Shown: positions 10,648 through 18,377 of the stretch, in pieces
Layout: every line of letters starts with the position of its first letter
How positions within the stretch are numbered: the stretch's first letter is position 1
Position numbers and translations under genes: made by a program
The notes under the pieces: model-generated
The model's database searches: none
Seen by the model: only the letters and a program-made list of their open reading frames with translations
What the model was told of the DNA's origin: nothing
Assembly (NCBI GenBank): GCA_001579985.1
Contig: LRSR01002456.1
Span: 1 to 30,431 of the forward strand
Origin: Hypsibius dujardini
Taxonomy: Eukaryota > Tardigrada > Eutardigrada > Parachela > Hypsibiidae
DNA: 30,431 nucleotides
Direction of reading: 5' to 3'

Positions 10648-11091
10648 ATTTATATCTGTCTGTCTGTCTGTCTGTATTTATATCTGTCTGTTTGTCTGTC
10701 TTTCTGTCTGTCTTTCTGACTTTCTGTCTGTCTGCCTATCCCCCTGTCTATCTTCCTTTTTGCCTACCTGTTTATCGGTCTGTCTGTCCGCCCGCGTAGC
10801 TTGCTGCTCTAGCACCTACTGAGTATACAAGCAGAATATTTCATTCAGGGATCGTTCTACGGCGGACTATTCTTGGAGGCACTGATCAACCTAGGCTTGG
10901 TTGTACTGGGTGTGTCGCGCAGAGTGGACTTGGCTCGAGAAATGACAACATCCTCTTCCAAGCGTTATGTCATCTCCAATCCACCGCATTCGTTCATACT
11001 GGACGTGAAGGACGAGATTTTCGCATTGCGAGGACCCAACTGGAAACCAAGTCCAAACTTTCTGCCAACCTGCTCGTTGTCGACGTTTTAA
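2491..11091 (+). CDS. SLO/BK-type calcium-gated potassium channel, gating-ring portion only
   Basis: Sixteen exons join in phase: 2491-2564, 3000-3225, 3306-3452, 3765-3840, 3914-4005, 4488-4594, 4890-5045, 5420-5493, 5876-6008, 6510-6696, 7244-7468, 7564-7768, 9948-10031, 10111-10335, 10398-10498 and 10849-11091 (TAA). The sum is 2355 nt, or 784 residues. In BK channels this region forms the cytosolic ring that senses calcium and opens the pore. Visible: RCK1 from residue 26 (HLVVCGHV, then [17 protein letters not shown]), CIKCH at 298-302 (family heme motif CxxCH), [12 protein letters not shown]2 from about 437 ([17 protein letters not shown]), a modified calcium bowl at about 601-615 ([15 protein letters not shown]) and YVISNPP near the end. 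The ATG at 2491 has a strong context (CACCACCATGG). S0-S6 and the GYGD selectivity filter are not found. The best family match is SLO1. An upstream membrane part beyond the nested SURF1 gene remains possible. Confidence 0.85.
2627..2770. repeat. (CAGA)n microsatellite in SLO intron 1
   Basis: CAGA/CAGG/CATA tetranucleotide variants, the complement of CTGT, lie in the 435-bp first intron of the SLO-like gene. Confidence 0.9.
3465..3710. repeat. 12-bp minisatellite (AGTCAACCACCC) in SLO intron
   Basis: About 20 tandem copies of a 12-base unit, varying mainly at the CCC/TTC/CTC positions, fill intron 3453-3764. The unit is divisible by three and stop-free in several frames, so it gives long spurious open frames (Ser-Gln-Pro-Pro repeats on plus, Trp-Leu-Thr repeats on minus). 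Flanking exons align to BK without this insert and splice in phase, so it is intronic. Confidence 0.93.
4121..4449. mobile_element. TA-flanked inverted-repeat element (MITE-like), 329 bp
   Basis: Terminal inverted repeats of about 23 bp begin CGAGGTAAAGGCC and differ at one position between ends. TA dinucleotides flank both sides (4119-4120 and 4450-4451), as expected for Tc1/mariner-type insertion. It has no coding capacity. It lies in the SLO intron 4006-4487 and ends 38 bp before the exon at 4488. Confidence 0.8.
4660..4852. mobile_element. Foldback element with 65-bp arms
   Basis: Arms 4660-4724 and 4788-4852 are inverted copies with one visible mismatch, separated by 63 bp. It sits between SLO exons 4488-4594 and 4890-5045 and would form a long hairpin in the transcript. 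No clear TA duplication is seen at its edges. The right arm ends 37 bp before the next exon. Confidence 0.85.
5022..5323. repeat. 151-bp direct tandem duplication carrying a splice donor
   Basis: Copies 5022-5172 and 5173-5323 differ at only a few bases. Copy 1 contains the last 24 bases of SLO exon 4890-5045 and its GTAAAG donor. Copy 2 therefore carries a second exon edge and an identical donor about 150 bp into the intron. Confidence 0.88.
5556..5837. mobile_element. MITE family A, copy 1 (282 bp)
   Basis: The ends are inverted (CCGTATG..CATACGG plus about 20 further bases including GATC and AAGGGACA), with TA on both sides at 5554-5555 and 5838-5839. It lies in the SLO intron 5494-5875, ending 38 bp before the next exon. 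It is non-coding. A second full copy lies at 6746-7029 in the opposite orientation and a partial one near 18240-18377. Confidence 0.83.
6275..6460. repeat. Dispersed repeat B, copy 1
   Basis: This stretch matches the end of the window (about 30139-30431) in the same orientation. Shared blocks include CAGCGGAAAAA, TTAAATTCCGCC, CAATCAATCGATCAATTG, GGTCAGCTGTGGTC and CTCGAACTCGGACCACCC. It lies in the SLO intron 6009-6509. No coding capacity is seen. Confidence 0.85.
6746..7029. mobile_element. MITE family A, copy 2 (284 bp, inverted relative to copy 1)
   Basis: Terminal inverted repeats (GCGTATTCGCCCGATCTC on the left, complement on the right) are flanked by TA at 6744-6745 and 7030-7031. The internal TGTTCAATC..GATTGGTTG block lies near the left end here but near the right end in copy 1, so the two are in opposite orientations. 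It lies in the SLO intron 6697-7243. Confidence 0.82.
7967..8199. repeat. (GTCC/GTC)n simple repeat in SLO intron
   Basis: A dense CCGTCCGTCGTC tract of about 230 bp lies in the 2.2-kb SLO intron 7769-9947, just left of the mariner element. The many Arg/Pro/Ser/Val open frames on both strands are repeat artefacts. Confidence 0.92.
8214..9503 (-). mobile_element. Tc1/mariner-type transposon, 1290 bp, inactive
   Basis: Perfect 34-bp terminal inverted repeats begin CAGGTGCCGGCAGC at both ends. TA target-site duplications are at 8212-8213 and 9504-9505. Length is typical of mariner elements. The single transposase gene on the minus strand is broken (see 8281-9357). The element sits in a SLO intron, antisense to the host gene. 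Confidence 0.95.
8281..9357 (-). pseudogene. Mariner-type transposase, disrupted
   Basis: The frame runs from ATG at 9357 to a stop at 8281, 358 codons, which fits the roughly 340-residue family. It starts with a helix-turn-helix region ([12 protein letters not shown], later [11 protein letters not shown]), followed by the catalytic core. One in-frame TAA at 8542-8544 interrupts it, and the frame continues cleanly afterwards. The first catalytic Asp expected in the VFSDE-type motif is Asn here (VFFNEFW, about residue 160). The second (LDFDRASSH) and third ([11 protein letters not shown], after the stop) are present. The C-terminal GFQIE region is typical of this group. Two independent defects plus the stop placement before the third catalytic residue mean it cannot make an active enzyme. 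Confidence 0.92.
10525..10790. repeat. (CTGT)n microsatellite in last SLO intron
   Basis: About 265 bp of CTGT-type variants lie in intron 10499-10848, ending about 60 bp before the final exon. Interruptions such as TTTATATCTGTCTG occur twice, suggesting local duplication. Confidence 0.93.
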
Positions 11092-11296
11092 CTCAAAACT
11101 GTTCAGGTTTCTGACATTTTGGCCATTTTATTTTGATGAAATTGAAGCTACAAGCTACCAGGTGAGTAACCACCACGAAAAAGAACGTAGAATCTAGGCT
11201 TGTAACGGCTAATAAGACCACATTGTGTAGTATCGAACAGAGAAACGTACAAAGTGAAGAGAACGAGAGAACAAGGATGCAAATCATAAAGGCCAA

Positions 11297-11416
11297 AACT
11301 TCTCACGTGTCAACTTCCCACCTGAGAACTTCCCACCTGAGAACTTCTCACGTGTCAACTTCCCACCTGAGAACTTCCCACTTGTCAACTTCCCACTTGA
11401 CAACTTTCCCACGTGT
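11297..11416. repeat. 15-bp minisatellite between SLO-like gene and UCHL5
   Basis: Tandem 15-mers alternate between CACGTGTCAACTTCC and CACCTGAGAACTTCC types in the 329-bp gap between the two convergent genes. Several units contain the palindrome CACGTG. A TTTATT near 11128 reads AATAAA on the minus strand and might serve UCHL5. Otherwise the gap holds nothing I recognise. Confidence 0.85.
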
Positions 11417-11420
11417 CAGG

Positions 11421-12041
11421 TTAAGCACTCTCAGTTTTGAGGCGTTTGTTTCGACGTTCGCGTTCCTGTCCTCTCTTCGCGGCCTGCATGAAAAAAGGAC
11501 GGACGTTGTGGCTGTTACATCGAGGCTGTGAGGCCTCTACAATACCAACCTCTTCGTAGACGCTGCTCAGCTTAGTGCTATCCCCGAGGACTTTGAAGAG
11601 TTCCACAATGAACGGCAAGAAGTTGTGCTTCCGGCGGATATTTTCAATCTATAAGGAGTGCAAAACGTAAGTTGGGTACGGTTGGGGACTTGATAAGATG
11701 TATTAATACTACAGCAAATCTAAGCGTACTTTGTTCGCTTTGTCGCGAAGCTTCTCCTGCTCGATCTGCTCCTTCAGCTGGTTGATCTCTTCAATGGCCT
11801 CGTCACTCGGCATACTTTCATTCTTTTTCTGCAGCTCCTCTATCCGTCGGGTGTAGACCAGCTTGCGGTCACTGACCACAGCCAGCAGGGTGAACCGCAG
11901 TTCCTTTCCAGCGTATCTGAAGTGCAAAAATAAGCAACCGAATGAGTAGAAAATTCCCATGTCTGATTGTACAGATCAATGCTTTTCCGATCTGTTTGTC
12001 TGCTCGTTCGGATTGTCTGTCTGCCTGCCTGCCTGCCTGCC

Positions 12042-12074
<33 letters not shown>

Positions 12075-13653
12075 GCCTGCCTGTCTGTCTGTCTGTTTGT
12101 CAGCTTATCTATCTGTCTCTGTATCTGCATACCCATTGTATGTGTTTAAACTGACACGTTAGTCTAGCCATAGGATTGTCTATATGCCTATGTGCCTAGC
12201 TGACTGTCTGCCTGTCTTTTATTAAGTGCTTATGTCTCTAAGTCTGATTGTCTGTCCTGTCCCGTCAGTATATCTGCTCGTCCTGGGCGTATCTATCCAT
12301 TTGACTGTCTCCCAGCCTGTCATTTTCAGTGCTGCACCGCTTGCTCACCGGTTCATTCTCTCCTCAATAATGGGCTTAGCCATCGCCAGCCAGTCTGCCC
12401 CGTCCGCCACGACCCCGTGGTCAATCGGTCCCTCCGCCAGTCCATCCAATTCCACCAGGTGTCCAGCAGCCGGCAGATAACCCACGAAATGGAAGGCGTC
12501 CTCGTCCTTGTCAGTCTTGCGTCCGAACGTCTCAAACACCTCATTGCGCGCGAAACTGTTGTGAACGGCGCGAATCTGATCGCTGTTGTTCAGGCACTGG
12601 CCCCGCAACATCGGATCCATGGACTGCGTGAAGTCTTTGAACGGTGCCAGTGCGGCACCCAGTTCGATGTCGGCGTGATGGCAGTTGAGCAGAATGTTGA
12701 TGATGGCCTGAGTGGCGCAAGCATTGTGAATCACCTGGAATAAGCACAGTCACTCATAGTGTATACATGAATCGAACCACAAACGAGGTAAATAATTAAT
12801 CAAATAAATCAATCCATCCAGCCATTTCACAATCCATCTAATAGCCCAGTGCGAGCCGCACTCCGTCAATCAATCAATCTGTCGTTGGTCCAATCAATCA
12901 ATCTGTCGTTGGTCCAATCAATCAATCTGTAATTGGTCCAATCAATCAATCTGTCATTGGTCCAATCAATCAATCTGTCATTGGTCCAATCAATCAATCT
13001 GTCATTGGTCCAATCTAGTGCGCAAGGCCAAGCCAAGAGATCAATCAACGTAAAGAACGCTTAGAGATAACACAACGAAGCGTTTGTTTACAATACAATA
13101 ATGTATATTGATTTCTAAATCACTTACACCTAAAATCTGCATAAATATTAATTTATTATTAAAATTGTTGTTTCCTTTACCAAAAAGCCATTTGAGATAA
13201 TCTGAGATAACAGCCATTTCATGCATTTCGTACCTGTTTGGCAAAATAAATATCATTATGGCGGAGGATCTTGGCAGGATCCACCGCTTCCGGAACCCAC
13301 TTGAAGAGAAAAATGAGCCCATGAATTGGCCTAGAGAGAAAAAGGAAATGTGAAACTTCTAGAAGTCACAATGCAGTGCGGAGAGTTAGCGGCAGAGCAA
13401 GAAGTACAGCTGTGGCACGATTTCTTGACGAAAAACGTTAATCGGAACACATGTTACTATGCTGGTGTTCCGATTAACGTTTTTCGTCAAGAAATCGTGC
13501 CACAGCTGTAGCATACTTGAATTCCTCAAAGAGCTGCTCTTCCAACATGTACAGCTCCTCCACCTGCACCCCCTTCACACCGAAGTCGCGGATGAGTTCG
13601 GTGAAGACTCCGGGGTCGCTTTCAATCGTGCACCATTCACCGTTACCCGACAT
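11421..13653 (-). CDS. UCHL5: Ubiquitin C-terminal hydrolase UCHL5 / UCH37
   Basis: A cysteine deubiquitinase that trims ubiquitin at the proteasome and also binds INO80. Minus-strand exons: 13653-13517, 13330-13234, 12734-12349, 11916-11730, 11648-11550 and 11483-11421 (TAA), 969 nt, 322 residues, all phases consistent. The start [15 protein letters not shown] matches the family N-terminus. Catalytic set: Gln78 (oxyanion), Cys84 in NACATQ, His160 in DAFHFVGY and Asp175 in ELDGL, with the same relative spacing as the human enzyme. The C-terminal extension has [15 protein letters not shown] and ends in a basic charged tail, as in UCH37 and unlike the short UCHL1/L3. The last intron (66 nt) is stop-free and in frame, so retention would give 344 residues. 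The open frame upstream of 13653 is Cys-Ser repeat and not coding. Confidence 0.95.
12003..12112. repeat. (CTGT)n microsatellite in UCHL5 intron
   Basis: A CTGT/CTGC tract lies in intron 11917-12348. On the UCHL5 sense strand it reads CAGA/GCAG. Confidence 0.9.
12865..13014. repeat. 24-bp minisatellite in UCHL5 intron
   Basis: About six copies of a 24-base unit (GTCCAATCAATCAATCTGTC plus ATTG) lie in intron 12735-13233. On the minus strand it reads as an eight-residue Leu-Ile-Asp-Trp-Thr-Asn-Asp-Arg repeat, which I take as incidental. Confidence 0.88.
13407..13508. mobile_element. Perfect-hairpin MITE, 102 bp, TA-flanked
   Basis: Two perfectly complementary 44-bp arms (13407-13450 and 13465-13508, ends CAGCTGTGGCACGA) surround a 14-bp loop. 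TA lies on both sides (13405-13406, 13509-13510). It fills more than half of UCHL5 intron 1 (13331-13516), beginning only 6 nt inside the splice donor on the minus strand. Confidence 0.92.
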
Positions 13654-13783
13654 GATGGCAGGTAGAAGAGAAGAACGACGCTGTCTGATGAGAAACAAGA
13701 AGCAGAGTGGAATGACTGGGTAAAAATGGAGATTTCGAACGATCGCAACTTGTGTGAGAACAAGTGGAGAAAAGCGACGCGAA

Positions 13784-14030
13784 CGTAATGGTAAAGCAAA
13801 GCTAACAGTAAAAAGCCAAACGAACATCTCGGAATACCGACGCGAACAAACGGAAACTTTGCACGAACAAGGGAAAACTTTGCAGGAACAAGTGCAAACT
13901 TTGCAGGAACAAGTAGAAACGTTGCAGGAACAAGTGCAAACGTTGCACGAACAAAGTGCCAACTTTGCCAGAACGCATGATTTTCCTGATTTTCCCCGTG
14001 CTCTTTTTATTTCCTAATATCAATACAGTA
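13784..14030. repeat. Upstream minisatellite module, copy 1 (21-bp units)
   Basis: The block GGTAAAGCAAAGC..AACAGTAAAA is followed by about five 21-base units of the TTGCAGGAACAAGTGCAAAC type and a GATTTTCC pyrimidine-rich tail. It lies in the gap between UCHL5 (-) and the coiled-coil gene (+). A second module with the same order is at 15853-16063. The unit encodes a Thr-Leu-Gln-Glu-Gln heptad in one frame, probably incidental. Confidence 0.8.
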
Positions 14031-14734
14031 CATCCTTTCGAAGCCACCGGCCGTTTTGTACCCTGATTGTTTAGGCCTGGGTGGGGGCACAGACATGGTG
14101 CTGGTGCGACGGTTCATCTTTTGGAGCGATCAATCTGTGATGCTGAAGCGCATTACGAGCCGGTGAGTACCGTCTATAACCCCTCTTCCTTTTTGTTACC
14201 GTTGATTCGCCATATTCCATTTAAATGCTTTCTTTTAGGCTGTCGCAATTATTCCTTCCTCCCGGCAAGCTATCACTTGGATGACACATGGGCGAAACGG
14301 CTAGATTCATCGTTCGTTAAGCAAATCCGACTCGGTAGGGAGGTTCTGTTTCAATGTCGGTGAATCAATCAATCGATTGGACATTCCTTTGCCATTCGTC
14401 GGCTGTACTAATCAATCGATCAATCCATTCAATCCTGATTAGCGTTGTTTAAATAACGTGTTTGACTATAAATGAATACATTAGACTCCAAAATTATATT
14501 TAAATAAAAACGCTTATGTAATTGAAAAGAAAACCCCCATTTTCAGTATTTAAAAGAAAAAGTTCAATATAACATCGTAATATTTGAAAGTACCGAAAAA
14601 AATGCTTTTAAAAATCGATTTCTACTTTTGTGACTTTGAAAATTTCAAGGAGTAAAGGCAGGTAGAACTAGACTTTTAATCCGATCTTCTGCTGCGATCA
14701 ACATAACAATGAATGGGTGATCTCGTGACCGTAG

Positions 14735-15274
14735 ATATGAAAGGAAGGGCGTCGAGGATGAGCTCCAATCCGTTCAGGCTGAGTTGGCTTCGATGACGGT
14801 GGATATTCAAGCCAAGGAGCAGGAGCTGGCCGCTACTCCTGATAACATCCGGAGAACGAAGAAAGATCTGGATAACGTTCGGTGAGTTTGCAATTACACG
14901 CGGTTTACAAATTGACAATCGTGAATGAACTTTGCCTTGCTCTTTTAGAACCGGGACCAAATTCTGCAGGACAAATTCACCTTGCGAGATCTCGGCGAGG
15001 AATCGAAGAAGCTGAAACGAACGCAAGATGAACTGCGAAGCCTATTAGAGAAGGACCTTCCGCAAAATGTACGGGAGGACATCAAACAGCTTGCTCTTCA
15101 AAGATCTACGTCTGAAAGCACTTGAACTCGCAGTCGTCCAAAGATATCCTGGAAGAAAATCAGTGGCTCATTATTGAGGTTCTAGCAACGGAGTCGAAAG
15201 TTGAGGCATTGGAAGCTAATTCTGCCTGGGGTCCAAGGAGAGGGCGAGAGCCCCGCTGGACCCCTAATCAATAA
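14735..15274 (+). CDS. Unidentified coiled-coil protein (tentative exons)
   Basis: I do not recognise this gene. Likely exons are 14735-14876 (or 14881), 14949-15068 and 15134-15274, ending at TAA within an AATAAA at 15270-15275. The peptide is rich in Glu, Lys, Gln and Leu with heptad character (ERKGVEDELQSVQAELASM, then QDELRSLLEKDLPQN and EVLATESKVEALEAN). The best donor, GTGAGT at 14882, leaves the next exon out of frame. A weaker donor, GTTCGG at 14877, keeps the frame, so the gene may be damaged or mis-modelled. A possible 5' exon at 14095-14162 (MVLVRRFIFWSDQ) joins in phase either to 14735 or to a short piece at about 14240 that soon stops. The base composition and poly(A) signal favour a real transcribed gene. 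Confidence 0.4.
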
Positions 15275-15275
15275 A
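15270..15275 (+). promoter_or_regulatory. Poly(A) signal AATAAA of the coiled-coil gene
   Basis: AATAAA overlaps the TAA stop of the tentative last exon. It is preceded by a small hairpin-forming GGGGTCCA..TGGACCCC pair at about 15229-15264. Confidence 0.5.
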
Positions 15276-15336
15276 ATTATTTTGCAGTCAAATATACGCC
15301 AGTGATCACTGAGTGGTCCAGTTTTCCTTGCCGCGC

Positions 15337-15772
15337 TATAAAATCTGCTACAGTCAACGACAAGATTGAGTGCACTGGAGGGTCCGGGCTATGGGCAAAA
15401 GGGGCGGAGCAGGGGGTGGTGAGGTGGTTGAGTACACTGGAGGGTCCGGGGTATGGGCAAAAGGGGCGGAGCAAGGGGTGGTCAGGTGGTTGAATATACT
15501 GGAGGGTCCGGGGTATGGGCAAAAGGGGCGGAGCAAGGGGTGGTCAGGTAGTTGAGTACACTGGAGGGTCCGGGGTATGGGCAAAAGGGGCGGAGCAGAG
15601 GGTGGTCAGGTAGTTGAATACACTGGAGGGTCCGAGGTATGGGCAAAAGGGGCGGAGCAAGGGGTGGTCAGGTGGTGATTGTTCGATTGTTTGAAAATCA
15701 CCCCCTGCCCCGTCCCTTTTGCCCATTCTCCGGACCCTCCAGTGTACTCAATCTTGTCGTCGACTGCTAAAA
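15337..15772. mobile_element. Foldback element with five 62-bp internal tandem repeats
   Basis: The left arm (from 15337, containing CGACAAGATTGAGTGCACTG) is inverted at the right (about 15700-15772, ending CAATCTTGTCGTCGACTG). Between them five 62-bp units (15368-15677) each contain CTGGAGGGTCCGGGG and GGGCAAAAGGGGCGGAGC. The right arm repeats part of a unit in inverse orientation. The similar open frames on both strands follow from the repeat and are not genes. The region lies in the gap between the coiled-coil gene and MRPL39. Confidence 0.85.
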
Positions 15773-15852
15773 TACATATATCAGATCAGTCAAACATTAG
15801 TGGCCATCTCTTTACTAGAAAATTCAGTTTGAAAGGTTTCTCACATGAATCA

Positions 15853-16063
15853 GCTGTATACGGTAAAGCAAAGCGAACAGTAAAAGCAAGACGAACAAAC
15901 GGAAACTTTGCACGAACAAACGAACACTTTGCAGGAACAAACGGACACTTTGCACGAACAAACGGAAACACCGAGGTGAACAAGTCTGCATAACAACGCG
16001 AACAAGCAAGCGCCCGAGAAGAAATTTCTTCCCGATTTTCCCATTTTTTCTTTTCCCAATCAA
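15853..16063. repeat. Upstream minisatellite module, copy 2
   Basis: Same order as 13784-14030: GGTAAAGCAAAGC, AACAGTAAAAG, then AACTTTGCACGAACAAACGG-type units, then a GATTTTCCC pyrimidine-rich tail. It ends about 57 bp before the MRPL39 ATG, so it occupies the likely promoter. Confidence 0.8.
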
Positions 16064-16119
16064 ATGTGTTCATCTGTTCTACAAAATTATTAGTGAATTA
16101 CGAAGATCCTGACAGTACC

Positions 16120-17968
16120 ATGTTCAAATTTTGTGAGCGCGCTGGATCGTGCGCGGTATCTCTAGCCTGGCGACCCCATCATCATCAACTCTTGGTCTCA
16201 TCAGGAAAAACTTGCAGAAATCTCACATCCATTGCCTTCCAACAGCAACCCGCGTATGACGACTCCTCACCACCGGCGTCAACTCCCTCCCCGGAGCCGA
16301 CGCGTGAAAGCCCTTCCGGCAAGACCCACCATCGAACCCTCACCAATGAAGCGATTCGAGCGAAACGGAACGCTCTCTTCAGCCGGGAGAAGACGCGTCA
16401 GCTGGAATCAGTGCGGCGCGTGGAGAAGATTGAAGTGACGCCGCGCGGGCTGACGGAGGAGTGCACGCTGGTGATGAACCGGGCCATGTCGACGCCGTAC
16501 GACTGCGCGCTGCACCTGAGCCAGATGCTGTCCAAGAGAAGCGCGTTGGCGTTGGTGAACGGCCGACCGTGGGACATGCACCGGCCGCTGGAGGAGTCCT
16601 GTGAACTGCAGCTGCTGCACTTTGCAGACGAGAACCCGACCGAGGCGAATTTGGCTTTTTGGAGGACGGGCTCGTTGCTGCTGTCATATGTTGCGGATCG
16701 GGCCTTCAGGTGGGGATCATTTTGAGGCTTATGAATTTGTTGTGGTTTAGCAGAGTGTTTTGTGCGATTGCTTGATCGCTTGATTGACAGATAGTTAGCT
16801 ATCGCTTCTGGTCGATTGATTGATTGATCGCTTTCGAATGTTGATTTGCTAAATACAGCAGCTGAGTACTTATTTTATTATTCTCTAAGCTAGCGAATTG
16901 ATCGTTCGACTAAATGAATAGTTGATTGTCCTGTCGTGTTTTTAAGTCGAAAGCTTCCATATTATTTTTTACTCCAGATCCTTTGCTTTATTGTGTAATC
17001 GATCAATGGAATGTGGCGGTTGATTGATCACTTTAAAAATTATTCCATGTTTGGGACTAGCACGACTTCATAGGTGTCCACTTGGGCGATTGATCCATTG
17101 ACTGGACTTGAATTATGCTAGTTTTTCCTGCCGTTTGGTTAATGCATTATGTGCGCAAGGACTTCAGCGATGAATATTTTTTCCAGATTTGTCGATTTCC
17201 TGTTCTCTCATATGAGCGTTTTTTTCGCATTAGTTTTGCCCATGACGCTCGCACATGATTTTTTTCAGAGATAACATTCTCGTTGAGCTGCACAGCTGGC
17301 CGTACCAGAATCTTCAGTCGGGGAGTTTCATTTGCGATGTCGACCTGAAATTGGACGACTGGACACCAACATCGGAGGAGCTCCAGGTCTATAATCTTTT
17401 TTTTCGTGGGAATCAGTGTGGTTTAAGTAACGACATCACAATCAAATTCGGAATCGAAAGCCGCTTTTTGAGCCATTTAAAATACATCGAAACAACACTA
17501 ATGGGGATTTTTTCTAGTGAAAAACTAGATTTCTGATAATGTCTTCCCACTTTTCAGGCAATGACCCTCATCATCAGCCGGCTCATTCAGCGCAAACTGC
17601 CCATCGAGCGGCTGGACGTGAGCGCGGACTTTGCCATGGACATGTTCGTGGACAACCGGTTCAAACTGGAGCAGATCCCGCGGATCGCGGAGAAGTCGCC
17701 CACCAAGGACCGCACCGTCCTGTACCGAGTGGACGACCACGTGGAGATCAGTAGCGGACCGATGGTCAGCAATACCGGCCTCATCGGCCGGCACAGCATC
17801 ACCGCCGTCCATCCCATCGACTGCCACGGCATCGGCCGGCTCTTTCGCTTCCAGGGCGTCGCACTGCCCGCGCAACAACCGCTAAACTATTTTGCGTGGA
17901 ATATTCTGGCGGGGAGAGCGAAAACGTTTAACGACTCACCGGTGCCGACTAGCAATACCAAACGATAG
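16120..17968 (+). CDS. MRPL39: Mitochondrial ribosomal protein mL39
   Basis: A protein of the mitochondrial large ribosomal subunit, related to the TGS and N-terminal part of threonyl-tRNA synthetase. Exons 16120-16709, 17269-17386 and 17558-17968 (TAG) join in phases 2 and 0 for 372 residues, somewhat longer than the human protein (338), mostly through an N-terminal Pro/Ser-rich stretch. The ATG (AGTACCATGT) opens a basic, Ser-rich leader fit for mitochondrial import. Matching blocks: NEAIRAKRNALFSREKTRQ, EKIEV, MNRAMSTPYDCALHLSQ (TGS-like), ALALVNGRPWDMHRPLEESC, then exon 2 SGSFICDVDLKLDDW and exon 3 GPMVSNTGLIGRHSITAVH and FRFQGVALP. GC-rich codons contrast with its AT-rich introns. It converges with EIF3D downstream. 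Confidence 0.94.
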
Positions 17969-18066
17969 ACGCGCGTTGTTGGACCCCCCCCCCGCTCTCC
18001 CCTGATGCTGTACTAGTATTCTTATTAATGTTTCTGGCGATTGCAATCGGTAATCGAAATTTTACA

Positions 18067-18072
18067 AATAAA
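18067..18072 (+). promoter_or_regulatory. Probable MRPL39 poly(A) signal
   Basis: AATAAA lies about 100 bp after the MRPL39 stop and downstream of a poly-C run at about 17983. It is the first such hexamer on this strand after the gene. Confidence 0.55.
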
Positions 18073-18239
18073 ATAGTAAACAACAAACCTCCTCAGGGGA
18101 CAGAAATACATCATTCTCAGTCAGTCAATCAGTCAGTCAATCAATGACAGTACGGTTCAGATGAGACATCAATGAAAAGCAGGCTATAGCGCACTGTTTC
18201 GCAAAACATTTGCACCGTCCCATCGTCATACTTTAAAAG

Positions 18240-18377
18240 CAATCAATCGAGCACAACGAGTAAGCTGTACGAAATAAGCCAATCAGAGAATAGTGAATCA
18301 GATTGAACGTTCAATCGAATGCAGGCCATATCGAGGGAGGCGAGGCTTAGCTGTCCCTTGAGATCGCGAGCATACGG
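18240..18377. mobile_element. MITE family A, partial copy 3
   Basis: This stretch matches the right half of copy 1 (5700-5837) in the same orientation: CGAGCACAACGAGTAAGCTG, ATTGAACGTTCAATCGA, CTTAGCTGTCCCTTGA and the CATACGG end. The left half with its inverted terminus is missing. It lies in the 962-bp gap between convergent MRPL39 and EIF3D. Confidence 0.78.

Noticed and set aside
12865-13014. Regularly spaced repeats that might suggest a CRISPR array
   Set aside because: Units are directly adjacent with no unique spacers, inside an intron of an animal gene.
13654-13962. Cys-Ser-rich N-terminal extension of UCHL5
   Set aside because: The conserved family N-terminus starts at the ATG at 13653. 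The upstream frame is only the 21-bp minisatellite read backwards.
14246-14363. Short frame reading CRNYSFLPASYHLDD after a splice acceptor
   Set aside because: It does not join in phase to the preceding exon candidate, and the in-phase reading stops within 15 codons.
15354-15726. Several small open frames on both strands with Pro/Gly repeats
   Set aside because: They follow the 62-bp tandem unit and its inverse and have no independent support.
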